A stretch of 64,000 nt of DNA from Acephala macrosclerotiorum (Eukaryota > Ascomycota > Leotiomycetes > Helotiales > Mollisiaceae), in the NCBI GenBank assembly GCA_014904845.1, contig MU119214.1, positions 186,001 through 250,000 on the forward strand. Direction: 5' to 3'. The notes below the pieces were generated by a model that was not told the origin of the DNA, ran no database searches, and worked only from the letters and a program-made list of their open reading frames with translations. Positions 44,026 to 57,697 of this stretch are shown here, piece after piece (the stretch's first letter is position 1; every line of letters begins with the position of its first letter). The translations under genes were made by a program, and so were the position numbers.

Positions 44026-47000
44026 ATGCCCTCCGACCGCTTGAAGACCGTTGACAATGTCAAAGACTTTTTTCGTTCACCAAGGTCGAGGTCACGATCG
44101 AGGGTGAATGTTGATGCAGCGGACAATCAAGTCGGTGTTCGAGTTCCTTCAAGGACGGAGAATGAAGTCCAAAGTGCAGCTCCTTCCGCCCCGATGTCAA
44201 GTTCCGCTCATATCTCAATTGTAACGGATCCCGTTAATACTGAATCTCATAAGAGAGAACAATGTCCTATCCAAAATTCTCACCAAGTCTCTGGACCAGC
44301 TTTGGAACCACCAGATAATGGGATTGTCGGACATGATGAGAGTATAAGAAATCCTGTCCCACATGCTTCCAAGGAAGTCGATATCTAGAAACTCGCGTAT
44401 ACACAACTTACCGGAAAAGAACCACATCTAGTCGAACGTTATGAGCAGATTCTGGCCAAAGAGGAATTAGATGAAGTTAATCCGTCAGCTCGAGGTTAAG
44501 CTACACAACTAGGCATAACGCATTCTATCACTCGACTGACTGCTCTTACATCAACGAAGCTGGCAAAGCTGGACGAATCGAGATTGAAATTCCATGTTAG
44601 ATCCAAGGCCTTCATTGTCAAAGATGAGGTGGATCGGGTTTTGACAATTGCGATTGCAGCAATGGACTTCATATCGAGCGATGTGGCGTCGGAACTTCAT
44701 GGAGCACTTACGTGGGCTGAAGTTTGTATCTTACTGCCTGTAAGTTTGAAGAAGCTCTCGTGGCTATTGGGATAGACTTCAGTGCCTAGCTTTCACCTGT
44801 TGTAGTATTGCCCGGACTTTTGATTATTTCAGAGCATTCAGGCCGAGCATTTTGGTATCGGCTATAGAGTTCAGAGTTAACATGTGGACAGCTACTTGTC
44901 AACCCAAAGAAGCAATATGACGACGCCTCTGCTAGTCTGCTCGAGATTCTGCTCATCGTCCGCCGATATCAAGTCCTGGAACCGCTTTATCTGCGCCAGA
45001 GCCATCTGTCAGTGATCTTGCAATGCGGTACACGAGTACGTTCGGGACGTATTCAAAGCCGATGATTGGGCACAGCTCCTCAAGGGCATCAGGGATCAAG
45101 ACTTGGTATGCAAGGAGATTGCTCCTACTGTGGATGCTGGACTGTGGGAGGAGACCATAAAAGAAGAGAGCCAACAATTGCAAGAGATGCTCAGATCTTA
45201 GTGCGAAGAAGAACGGCGGACCTTGAAAGAATTGCAGGAAGGCATGAAGAAATTGCAGGAGACTGCTGAAAATCAGAGAAAGCAACAACAATCGTCGGAA
45301 CAGCGCAAAGAGGAAAGAAGCCTGTCATCAATCCTTTGGACCTATGGACTACCGAGACCACAAGAATCAGAACCCCTCATGAGTCCCCGGAACTTGCACC
45401 TGGTTTCTCGACAATCGGTACTTTGTCGACTGGAACCAACAGAAAGAGTCGGCGTTGCTATGGGTGCCTGCTGACCCAGGTTGCGGAAATTCCGTCTTGA
45501 TGAAGAGTGCAGTCAACGAAGGATTGTTGGGAGATGACGCTACGCTTGCTTCGGTTTGCTATTTCTTCTTCGAGGATGGATTTAATGGTCAACAAGGCCT
45601 ACCGAGATGTATCTCTGCACTCCACCAGCTCTTCACTCAAAAGCCCCACCTTGTCGAATATGCTCTTCCGGACTTTCGCAGAGACTGACGAGTTGTAGAA
45701 AATTTCAGTGCTGTTTGGGACATTCTATTGCAAGCAGCCTCCAACACCGAGGCGGGGGAAATCATCTGCGTTCTAGATGCATTGGACGAATGCGAAGCCA
45801 AGGCGCAAGAAATTCTAATCAAGACCTTGAAAGAACTTTTCCTAGATCACAAAAGGCATCGTGGGATGAGGCTCAAATTTTTGGTTTCAAGTCGGCCCTA
45901 TCCCATCATCGAAAGGCGATTCCGACCTTTAACGAAGGATTTTCCCAGCATTCATCTGAAAGGGGAGTACGAGTCTGATCTTATCAGCCAAGAAATTAAT
46001 CTGGTCAGAAAGTGCGTCCTCGAGATTGCTATGAAATTAGAGTTGTCATCACACGCTGAGGAGCGCTTCCTGGATAGTCTCCTGGACGTACCCAACCGGA
46101 CATACTTGTGGTTACATCTGATTTTTGAGGCCATCCTGAAAAGCACTGGGGTTAGTTCGGCGAAGGCAATAGAGAAAATCATCAGTCAACTACCAGAATC
46201 ACTCGATGAAGCCTACGACAAAATCCTTGCCCGAGCCACTAACTTCAGCCTTTGCCGACGACTGCTGCATATTATCCTTGCAGCACAGGAGCCTCTTACC
46301 CTCATGTTTAGGGCATTCCCAACAATCTCGCTGGCGGACCGGTTCCTTCCCAATGTGGATTGTCCGCCGTTCTTCTGTGTCTGTACTGGGGGCTGTGGAG
46401 GCTTGTCTTGTAGGAAGTATTTGTCTGCGAATGCGACGAAGTTCTTTACAGCTGCTCCGAAGGCTGCTTTATCGATAGCCCAATCTGGTTGGAACTAGTG
46501 TGGGCCGGGTTGGGTTTCGCTGCCTACGGATGGTGCTTCTGAGGTTGACCTGCTTCGAGCCCCACGACCCTGAGCTGTGGTAATGCTGGTAAGTTGGTAT
46601 CGAGCGACCATTCGATCGATTATGTCGTCGACAATCTCGGTTCTGCTAGCGTACTTGTGCTTCGGCTTTCTGAAGGAGCGTAGTTAGTATACCAAGGTGA
46701 TGTATGCGTCAGGAAGTGGTCACTACGTTATGGATGCAAGGGCCGAATTGACGTCGTAATCGGGTTTATATGGTTGGAAATCTCAAAATGAGAGGTCTCT
46801 GGGATCTCTGGACGTCGTATGGACGTACCGGAGAAGTGCTACTACACAGATGAATCTGGTCCTGCATATCGATGATCACACGCGCACACTTGCAGACTTG
46901 GACTTGGAAGACGATGAACGTTCTGGAAAGATGGCCAGAGGACTGTGTGGTTTCTTTGTCTGTGTTGTTGGAAACAAGCTGCTCATTATCCATCAGACCG

Positions 47001-48391
47001 CCCGAGAGTATCTCCAGGAACACCCAGAGAATGTTCTGGTTTGGAAGCACTCATTTGATCCTATCTTATCAGAAACCATCCTCACAAGATGTTGCATTTT
47101 CTATATTCGATGTAAGGAGTTTGAGATGGATCCTCCAGCAAGAAACAGAGATTATAGCTCGGCGCATTTCTATGGTCACTATGAGTACGACAACGAGGAC
47201 AACGAACCACCCAAACCACCGTTGTCGTTCGCCTTCGAAGTACAATCTCTGAAGGAGAGCAGCCCGTTCTTTCATTATGCCGCTACGAAATGGCCGAGCC
47301 ACTACGAAGATTCCTACACTGACGAGTTTGAGGAGTTGGCAATCGACCTATGCAAACCCAATTCTCGATACTCCTTGGCGTGGTTCGTTTTCTTCGAGAA
47401 CAATCGGGCGCCTGGGATTTGGGTCATTCCAGACGCAAGATTTTGTCCACTCATGGTAGCAGTCAAGGCTTCTTTGGAGGAACTCATCCCCAAGTTTGCG
47501 TCTGAGATCAATTACTCATTGGACAATGGGACGACTGGATTGATGATGGCAACCCAGGCCGAAGGCGACCTTTTATACAAGCTCCTCCAAGCTGGTGCTG
47601 ATTTCGAAGCTTCGGACAGAGACGGCTGGCGTGCAATGCATTACGCCGTCTCAGCGGGTGATTCTTGGAATGTTGATGTCCTTACCTAGTGGGGTGCAGA
47701 TGCTAACTGTCCATCCAAAGATGGCACGCCTCGGATCTTAGCAGCGTATGGTGGACACCAGGGCGTCATCGGTGTTCTATGTGACCATGGAGCAAATATC
47801 ACCGAAGTTTCAAGGATTCGGGACTTAATCGAGACTCCATTATGAGCAGCAGTTCGTCGTTTGTTGCACCTTGGTGCAGACCTATTGTAGGAATTTGAAG
47901 GAACCAATGTTTTCCAGTTTACCATTGCCCTCCAGCGGATGGATTCATTTCAAGCAATAATCCGAGACATTATGGAGTACCTGCCCAAGTACCAACAAAA
48001 GGCACCGGAACTTTCTCTTCATAGCTGCAATTAATCATGGGGACATTAAGGCTGCAGAGTATATTTTGTACAATGCTCCATTTCTAAAACCAGCTTGTTA
48101 AATGCTGCGCTAGAAAGGATCGATCAGATTCTCCAGGATAGCATACCTGACAATTCACCGAAGAAAGACGCCGAGCGTTATAATCATCTTCCGGACGTCT
48201 ATAAGATAATTGAGAATGTACTTCCAAGCCAAGTCAAGGAGAAATCGCTAAGCAAATGGGATTTTGAGGATCCTGATCATGAACCGGTCGACGTGTCTCG
48301 TGAAAGGATTATCATACCCAAGACGATAGCCACCCTCCCTAAGACAGATGCTTTCAGTTATTTTGCGAGGATACCAGGTCTCCCAGATTAA
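44026..48391 (+). pseudogene. NACHT-ankyrin NLR (NWD2/HET-type), heavily degraded
   Basis: Fungal NLRs act in self/non-self recognition and regulated cell death. Here the domain order survives but the gene is broken. A Ser/Arg-rich start (ATG 44026) leads to the NWD-type N-domain (LAYTQL-GKEPHLVERYEQIL), a helical region, then a coiled coil (LQEMLRS, CEEERRTLKELQE, about 45160-45320). The NACHT core follows: Walker A at 45479 reads GCGNSVL with Asn where the lysine belongs (codon 45488-45490), and Walker B is IICVLDALDEC. The arm region continues to 46303, resumes at 46844 (MNLVLHIDDHT, IIHQTAREYLQ) and ends in ankyrin-like units (LLQAGADFEASDRDGW, WGADANCPSKDGTP). In-frame stops lie at 44386, 44497, 45199, 45686 and 47687, with frame changes between 45300 and 45455 and after 47842. 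A 540-bp segment interrupts it. Confidence 0.8.
46304..46843 (-). pseudogene. Foreign gene fragment inserted in the NLR pseudogene
   Basis: The NLR frame reads EPLTL up to 46303 and resumes with TQMNL at 46844, so 540 bp (a multiple of three) are extra. On the minus strand the insert looks like part of another gene. It reads DYDVNSALASIT, then a GT...TACTAAC...CAG intron (about 63 nt), then KPKHKYASRTEIVDDIIDRM, a Ser/Arg-rich linker with one stop (TAG), and DKAAFGAAVKNFVAFADKYF. I do not recognise the protein. No terminal inverted repeat or target duplication is evident. Capture by a transposon, or repair with filler DNA, are both possible. Confidence 0.6.
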
Positions 48392-51300
48392 GTTCATTCT
48401 CGTAGCAATACTTGTGTTATAAGCTCCAAAAGTGGCATGGCAAATTCATTCCCTATCTCAGCCAACCAATTTTGAATCTTCGATGTGCCATTTTGGGATG
48501 TAACAATCATTTCGGCGTCCTAGGTGGCCTGCTCGGCTGGGACATTCACCTTTTGGACCTTCTACACCACGTTACGTGGCTTCGAGCTATCTCGCGCCAT
48601 TCCCAATGTCCCTCATCTGCAGACTTCTAGTGCTTCTGGAACGATCTATCGAATGTGGATCTTTGGCTGGAAAATTTTGTTCTTTATCGTCCTTGACGCC
48701 ACCGGGTCGAGCCGCCTTGTTCTAGCCTGGGGGACCTTCAGCCGGTCTTCGAGAAGGGAAAAAAAGAGAAGAGGAAATGGGAACTGAAATAAGCAGGTGT
48801 TGGCGGAGGGCGGCAGATTGGCGGCAGATAGGCGTGGGAAAAGAAGGCGAAGGAGGAGGGGGTGCACGGTGCGTGACCGGGACGGGGCGAGGTGGGGCTG
48901 AGACGAGGAAGGAAGGTGGGCTAGATGAGTGGGCTAGACTAGAACGTGGACCACGTTGAACTTGATAGCATATCAATCTCGGTCTAGTTCATATCATTGT
49001 CCGGTGTAAAATGTCAAATGTTTAATTTTATCAATCGGTCTAGATCTTTTTGATATTGATTTTCTAAGAAGGTTTCTAGTGAGGTCAATTCACAATGTCC
49101 GTTTCCCCTTCCTGACTTTGAGTATCTCAACTATGCTCAGACCAATCCGACAGTCTGAAAGAAGTTCGGGCTCTCCACTGACATGCTACGCGCCCTCAAT
49201 ACAAGATGCACAGCCTCGAAAGAGTTGTTCCCGCGTGATTGCTTGATATGTCAGCCCTGAAGGTATGCCCAACCTGAGGCTTGCTACCGAGCTCTCGATG
49301 CTTTCTGTAACTATTAGGGCCATTACTACAACGATTGGTTGTTTGGTGGTGGGTCATGATCTGCATCGTCATCACATTTGCGAGAAGGAAGCAAGTGAAT
49401 CGTTGCGGTTTGGGATCTCGATGCAATCGAGGTTCAAGTGACTTCGTGCACCGCTGTGACTAGCTTCAACATAATTGAAGCGAAACATATTTTGAGCATC
49501 AACAGTACGCATGTGGCATGGTTACCTGACTGCCCGAAAGTTTGAGGACGTTTGATTCGCCAACATACATTGGTCTGGGAACCGTCATCGTCGTTGTCTT
49601 TTCGACCAAGTATGATAGCACGGCATTGCTCACGTATCACTCTACCTATACCAGGGGAAAGAGGCTTAGGCACATGAGGTCATGCATAATATGCTGAGGC
49701 TCCTTAAACAGGTCGCTTCTCAAGATGTGTTCCAATCCGATTTGATGAGCAGCTTTCGAGAGACAGGAGAGGAAGACGAGGATTTGGTATTGAGTTCCAA
49801 GTGCGTATAAAACAAGGAAGGGCGATGGTCAAGTTAGCTTGACTTCCTTCCTCAACAGTAGTTCTGTTTGACACATCATCTAGGTGACAAGTAGAGGAAG
49901 AGGTTCCTTCGCCAACATCTCCATTTAGTGGAGTATGACCCTCCACTCCTTTCAATTCTTCCTCTCATGCCTCCATACTCTCTTGTTCCCATTCATGCTT
50001 CCCGCATTTCACCTGCACCCTACCTCACTGATCACCTCAAAATTGAAGAGAATGACCACAAGTTAGAGGACACTCGTGTAAAGATGTCAAAAAGTGTCAG
50101 ATCAATTGCAATAGATGGCATAATACTCAACTTGAAGTTTTCAGAGCTTATATTTCAGATTTAATGGCATGTCAAGGAATTGAAGATGAAGACGCATCTT
50201 GTTACTAGTTTAGAAAGTGCGCAGGTGTAGGTAAAGAGAGCTTCACAGCCGAAGAGGGAAAGAGGATCAGACGAATTGAACAAGAGACACGTGACAGCAA
50301 TTCATCAAATGACTACGAAATGAAACCCCTTCCATGAATTTCTAACGATCAGGGTGTCTAGGGTGATTTTGTAGGGTGCAGATGATAAGCTGAATGAGTA
50401 CAGCTTGAACAACCTGATGATGAAGAAAGACGACCGGGCTTCGTCGAACTCAATGCTAGCACCGCCTTTGTATCGTTGTACGTGAGGTCTCTTTTATACC
50501 TGAAGGTCCTGGTGTGCGGTGGTAAGAGGAATTCTCCTTTCGGTTCCCTCCCTCACGTTTTTAAAGGAATGGCTTCGCGCGTCAACTTCAAAAATGGGTG
50601 AGAGATAGGTTCAAACGTGAATCCGAAGGTTGTCTTTGTTCATCCTCTGCACTCTTTTCCAAAAATTGACCTTCTGGTACCCTTTCCCTCACCACCTCTC
50701 CAATTGAAGCCTTCTGTAATGTCTTCTGCAAGCCCCTCTTGCTGCCCTCACCTCTTGTCCGTAGAGATGTAACAAAATTACTTCTAATTTTCAGGCGCGG
50801 AGTACGCCCAGTTGAAGGTTTTTGCTTACATGCGCAAGTTGCTCAAAATGATTTGATAAATTCGAGATGATGCCTTGGGGAAATAACGCGAACGGACAAT
50901 GCAAGATGGTACTTCATCGAGAGAACTCTTCTGGTCACTCACTGGGTTGACATTCATTTCGTCTCTAGAGAAAAACATGAAATTTCAATACTAAAACGAT
51001 CAACACTTTCAAGCAAGTACTGATGGAATAGGTAACCGGATGTTTCCTGCTAGATTGCTGTTGACCTCAAAATTCGGGATTCTTTCAAATAGGAGCTTAA
51101 GGTTGCGATGATTGAAGGGATTCTTTCCTATCACGTTCATGGCACTCCTTGTTCCCTCCCAGGGCTCGGATTCTTCCCCATGAACTGTGGCCCGATTTGG
51201 TGATTGACGGAACTCTACTTCGCTTTCAAAATACTCTCCCTCCAGGTGCTGGCATGGCGCCCCATATCTGAAGATAGTCCTGATTCGTGAGCTGATTCAA

Positions 51301-51625
51301 GTCGTTGATGTCTCGAGAGATAGAAATGTTGATCAGCGATGTGAAACTTCGATCTGCAAGAAGATCTACATCATGAAAACCTATCGTCAATTTCGGACGT
51401 TTCAAGTACTTGAGATGCAACGCTCAGCACTTCTTGGTTATGACTTTTGGACAGCTGGAGCTTCTGCTGCGAAGTATTGAAGTATGCACTTCAAACCTAC
51501 CATTTCTGTCTGCAGTGGCATGAGACAGCTCCAATGGGGATTTTAAGCAGCCAGAACACACAAAAGAAGCAAGGAGAAGTCACGAGCGTCTCACAGCAAA
51601 CACCACATCTCCAGTCCATCAAAGG

Positions 51626-51678
51626 CATCACGTGCAACCCCTTTTCCAACAGCCCCACATCACGTGCAACCCCTTTCC
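51626..51678. repeat. Tandem pair containing CACGTG
   Basis: CATCACGTGCAACCCCTTTT at 51626 and CATCACGTGCAACCCCTTTC at 51658 are near-identical copies 32 bp apart. Each holds a CACGTG E-box, which bHLH factors can bind. No nearby gene is supported, so a regulatory role is only a possibility. Confidence 0.5.
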
Positions 51679-54600
51679 CATGCATGAGGAAAAAAATTTC
51701 CTCTCGAAATTTTTCACCACCATCCATCGCCTCCCCCAACTCCCGCCATGCAGCTAGAGAACCTTACTACCGTCACATGATGCATGAAAAAGCAAGAAAG
51801 CGGATATGGAGGAAAATTTTCCACAAATTTGGGTTGTGCATACCCCGCAATCCAACATATGCATGCGTGCTCATCGTAATTGCTTTTTCGGGGAGCGAGC
51901 GCATGGAAGTTCCACGCTCCCGGGATGCAGTCTGAATGAAATAGGGTTAGGATTGCGTCTTACATGCAGTCATAATGGTATGATATTGAGTTCAAGCCAA
52001 TTCTGTACTTGATCGAGTCTAAGGTTCAGAACCACTTGAACTCAAAACCTGGGAGGGCATGTGCTCGACTTCAAAGACACAGACTCGTCGTTAACAAAAC
52101 ACAACGACAGCAATATGACAGAACAAAACGAATCCTCTCGGGATGGTCTTTCAAAGCAGCACTGCACCCAAAATTAGCTGAACCCAGATGATGGCGCTTT
52201 TCCCCTTGTGAAATTCTCCTTAATCGCATTTCTCCAATCCCAGTCCTAAGAAATTCCCAAATTTCAAAAGAAAAAAGCAAAGAAACCGCCCCACCGCCCC
52301 GCCAAGCCCCCAAGCCTCCATTCCCAATCCTAACCACTTTTCCCGTTTCCCGTTCCCTTTCACGCGGAACGGTTTCTCCACGATTACGATCTCGATCTCC
52401 GATCTCTCATTTCTTTTTCCCATCTCGCACTTTACCCACTTTTCCCACCCCAAAGCCATAGCCGGATCTCGCCTCACTGCATCGCCTCCGCCACTAATGC
52501 ACAGGGAAGGGACTCCGGGCGAGCCGTGCCGCAGCTTGCTGAAGGATCGAGTTCGTTCCTTAGCTATTTGCCGATTTGGTGCCGAGGCAGAAAAATACGG
52601 GCAAGGGAAGGCCGAAGCCGGGAGGCTCGTTCCTGCTGTGACTCCTGAGGCCGGGACTATATTTTCTTTTTTGTAGAACGGAAGCTTTCCCGCTTGTTTT
52701 GGGAATCTCGGCTCCACGAAGCCGCCAATGGAGAGAGAGAGAGTGATGAGGCTTTGGAAAGCCCTGCCAAAATAGTTCTCGGTGGGCTGAATGGGCTTGG
52801 GAAATAGGGCTCCTATGAGACTGCTGTGCTGAGACTGTCGGGCGTAGAGTTGTAGAGAGCTGGAAGGTTTCAGGACTCTGTGTCAAGTGTAAACGCAATC
52901 ACTTGATTGGTCAGAGAATTGATGTTGAAATCCCTGATCGGCTGAGCAATAAGATGAGGAAAGAAATATTGTAATCAAACATTCCGAGATTGCAAGAAGA
53001 TCATGAAATTCAATAACTCGATGAAACGCAGTACATACGGGAAACGAACTCGATGTACCCAGACTTCTGGTGAGATTGACTAAAGTCCATTTTTGGCTCC
53101 TTGCTGGAAGTGAGTCATGGAATGAAGAGAAAGATCTTCTCATGACCACAATCCAACCTCATCTCCCACACCGCCAACAATTCATGTCGGCAATCCCCCT
53201 CACCTCTCCTCACCCGATAATCATCCGACCTCACTCGAGCTCGCTATTCTCACCTGATATCATCAGCCCCTCTCCCAATGCCCATTCAAACAAATCAAGC
53301 CTTAGGAATGAGACACAACCTGCAACTCGCTGAAAACGTCAAAGTGCGGTCAACATTACCCAATTTCGAAACTAGGAGAGGAGGTTCGCAACAGTCCGCA
53401 AAATTGCGAACCGCGAGGTAAAAGCAAGGCTGACGGACTGCTGACTGGCTGAGGAGATCAAGGCTCTGTTGAGACAAGATTCAATCCGCATCTGTTGTGT
53501 AACCATTCACCATCTGATGAGGGGAGAGGGGTGGAATGGAAGCGTGGTACAAGCATGCTCACTTCGGCTGCGTGTTGGATTAGTACCGTAACACAAGAAG
53601 ATGAGGAGATTCTGAACAGTATAGCGGCGCTGCATGGGAATTGAGAAGGGAGGATTGCATCAAGTTCTGCATGTCTCAAGCCCAAAAGCATCTCGTTTGA
53701 GATGCCGATCTTGGTCGTGTTGGATATCATATTCTGCTCGTACTTGGCTTTAGCATTTCCAATGGAATGAAAAGTTGTGCAACGGATATGGGATCAAGCT
53801 AAGATGCTCTTTGCTCAAGTTCATGTTTGTTTTCGGGTTCCCCAGCTCTTGAGCCGCTCTAGAATCATGTTGTGAACAGCAGCTACTAAGCTGACACTGC
53901 ATCTCGCAGATTGCGATATTTTGATACTGGGCTTGAGAAAAGCACCGGCTTCCAGGATCGGAATGCAGGAAATTCATGCAAAGGTCGCTTGTATCCGCCA
54001 ATCGAGGTACCTCGCAGTATCTTGAACCGAGGCGTTGGTAGCCATCGCCAAACAATTTGCTCATGTTCAGGTACAGTACAACCACTGGTGTTACCAATTC
54101 GAATGCGGGGTCCAAAGCCTGATGTAACTCTGATTACCAAAGCTGCTCATGTCTAGACTGAGTGGATGAGGGCCAAACATGGGAGGTCCAGGTACGATGC
54201 AGTGACCCCCTTCACCATGCACGAGTCCTTTGCTTCTTATTCTCAGCTTGCAGTATCGATCAATGCATCGTGTATGACGACTAAGACATGCTGTGACATA
54301 TCTGCAACTTCTGTCGGGGTGACCGAAAGACCTCGGTCATGATGCCACTGAAGATTTCTGAATCGCAATTTTGCATTCCATCAGGTTCGAAAGCGCAGCT
54401 GAGGATTCAGTCATATCATTTGCACCAGAAGGCAGAAGGGGAAACAGAATGACATGTAATAAGTAAGACCAGCGCAGTAAGACAGCCATAAATTCAAAAG
54501 TTGGAAGCAAATCGCAATCGAACACATCTTTAGGCAGACACTTACTTAATCCGCTTATGGACGTTCACGAGCGCGGGGGTATTACCTCAGGTGGCACAGT

Positions 54601-57600
54601 AAACAATGATCCGCAAAGGTTTGAAGCCTTTTCTGACCTGTCTATTTGTCGCAGAGTTGAGATGATGAATGAGTGGGGCGTCAAGAGCGCTGCGGCCCGC
54701 GAGAAACGGACAATTGGTACTGGAGCTGGGAATGTGCGAGGTGTCCGTCAGCCTTACAAAAGGATGCTGAAGAATCAAGATGCGATCTATCAGATGAGGA
54801 GTTGGTGTAAAAACAGTTAGAAGACGGCTGCCTGCACCGGCATCACGCACCCGAATGCACATTGGGCATGTGCCTCCTGAATGGGGAAACGAAAGTGAGG
54901 GGTAGTTGGAGCTCGCATGCACAACTTGACCGCATCTGCGAGTCGTGGGCCGATTTGATCATCCGGCCTTGGTATCCCGAGGAGTCGACTCGGCCCGGTA
55001 GGGGCATGCAGATAATCGCTTTAGGGGCTCTCTGCGACCTTTTCGCGCTACAACCAAACCGGCAACGATATCATGAACTTGGGGTGATACTACTAAGGTT
55101 GAACAGAGGTGGGGCCTTTCTCCGATTTCGATCGCTGCGATCTGGTGTTACTTGATGCAGTCAAGTTGAGATACTGCGAGAGATTATGCTGTGCTCCCAG
55201 ACTAGTGAGTAACGTGTCCATGAGTCGAATGAGACTTGAAGCATGACCTGAGCGGTCGAGGAAGGGGAGATCCGAAGTCTGATGCCAATAAACCTCGCTT
55301 ATGTCAGACCAAAGCCTTGGAGAAGTGCGCCTTGCGGATGGTCCTCCTTGCCAATGAAAAGGGGGTTTCGGCTGCAGTACCGATCGCATGCATCAACTGC
55401 TGACGATTGCGTCCTCTGCCTCCGTGCGTAGGACAATGTCATAGAGTTTTCTGGGACAATGATTAGCTGTTTCGTAAGTTTGGTTATAATACATGCCCTG
55501 TGTATATATCTTCGGCCTTAATCTATTTTGACATTGGGGGCGAAGTACTTCAAGGCGCAACGTCAGTCGGAAATTAATGAATAAGATTCTGACAGCCCTT
55601 TCTCCCCCACATTCTATTTGCGTGATTCTGAGGTTGATTGCACAGATAGCAAATGGCTTGCGTTATCCGCAGATCATCATGTGCGTTTGAAACATGTATC
55701 TCCAGGGTTCAGACCTTCCAGAAGGATGCGAATTTCCATGGCTCGCTTGCTGGGCCGATGATGTAACGAGCGGAGCGTACACGGATCTCCGGATGCTCCT
55801 GGAGTACGCGAAGGATGAGAATTGCGACAGAAGCCATGATTATTTTACACAGGTCTTCCACGGCCGTGGTAAACGAATGTGTCATGCATATGATATTTGA
55901 AGGGTACGAAATTATCGGCATAGTTGGAACTTGGTAGTTGGCATTGGTAAGATTAATACCTGGAGGAACGTGAAAGTGCTCAGGCCTGTGCCGCTGGCCA
56001 GGTGATCCCAAGACAGGAAGTGACGATAATTGTCAACGTGGGCTCAAGTCCTGTTTTTGCGTTGAGTAGAAAGAGAAAGGATTGACGCCGCATCTCGCAA
56101 GATTGTGCGTGCACCGCTCTCCAGCAGAACTCTCTCCCTTTCCTATCTCTCTCCGCCGCCAGCTACCTATTCGCGTAGGCACCAGAGCCAATCGACGAGT
56201 TACAGGACTGATAGGCTTCCCTTTGCGCTGATGACTTCTTCTTTGCATCATCGGTGCATCAACCCTGGAGTCGTGGACATTTGGGGATTCATGGTTGAGC
56301 GACGGCAGCGAATCACTACTCAACCCTCAGCTGCCGTGTCCAATTGAGTTTCCTTTGCTCTCGCAAGGGCAAGAACATGGCACTGGACGCAGGTAATGCC
56401 GTGTCTCTCGTCACAACTCGTCACAATCGTATCATTGTCTGAAGGACAGGGCCAAGGGCATTTGACGCTGACTGTGCGCGTGCCTGGGTCTTCAAATCGG
56501 GACCACCAGGACGAGGTTGGAAGTGATTGAAGTGATGGGTATTCGTATCTGAACCCGAAGCAGCCCGGCTGGCTCCCGACTGCGTGTCACCGTGTCACGC
56601 TCCCCACATTAGAGATTTGCCAAGCTTTCAGGGAGTGTTGCATTCGCTCGCCTCACGTCCAACGGTGCGGGATCGATTTGCAGGTCGGTGCTGCTTTGAG
56701 GAAGGGATGCTCCAGCAATGTGGTAAGGGGCAGGGGTCGTGCGGGTGAAGCAGCACAAGCATCCCACGCTCCGCTGGTTCGTTCGTTTGGGTGCTTTCGC
56801 ATGGAGACTTCGGACCAGTCTTAGCAGGCGCTCTCCCTCTAGGGCATCCACTGCACCAGCTAGCTTCTAGAGTGCGCGTAGTCTCCTCGTCTCCCATCTG
56901 TCCCCGTCTCGCAGCGCCAGCTGGAAGTGGTGTGGTTCAACCGTTGTGGCTGCGATTGGAGGATGTTTTCCTCCTCCCGACGTTAGCCTCGCCTGGCCTC
57001 CCCTTTCGACACTCTCGCTCAGGAACTTGAAACACCGAGGTACCCAACCTGCCAGAGTCTGATATCCGCCAAATTGCATGACAGATGAACGCATATTACA
57101 GTGGACCGGAGGAATTGTCCTGTGCCTGTCGTGACACGTTGGCTGCAGAGAGGCGGACAGGTGAGAGGGAACCCTTGAGGCTCCGCACGGGATCTGCTTT
57201 TCAGCATCGTATCATCATCAGGCGTGAACTCGCCTATCAGGCACGCACTTGTGAGAGGCCGTTTTGAATAATTAGCCCCGCCGGACGGACACGACTGCGG
57301 ATAACGGAGCAGAAGGGGGGCACAGGAAGAGGGCGACGAGCATGGGCATGGACATGGCTGATGAATCGATGACAGAGTGGGGAGCAAGGAGGAAGGAGGA
57401 AGTCATGATCTGCTGGCTAGCGGTCTTGTTCCTTGTTCCGAGGACCTTGGACCCGATAGCCATAAGGCAAAACCGTCTCCTGCTGCTTTAGCCCAGCACG
57501 CGGAACAGGAGAGGAGAGCCCCCTGCCCCGACGGGCGTAGCGACCACGATGAACAGGGGCTGCACATGGTTCTCCCACTTGCACGTCACCCTTCTTCAGG

Positions 57601-57673
57601 TAGCGCCGGATCATCGTCCGCTCTCATTGGCCGGGCCTCTTTGCTCTTCCCCTTGTCGACCAGGTGCCTGAAT

Positions 57674-57697
57674 GCTGATGCTGATGCTGATGCTGAT
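57674..57697. repeat. (GCTGAT)4 microsatellite
   Basis: Four perfect copies of the hexamer GCTGAT lie in the GC-rich region upstream of PLC1. A simple repeat with no assigned role. Confidence 0.8.

Noticed and set aside
52220..52717. 165-codon minus-strand open frame
   Set aside because: Low-complexity composition, no recognisable domain and no supporting splice or start context.
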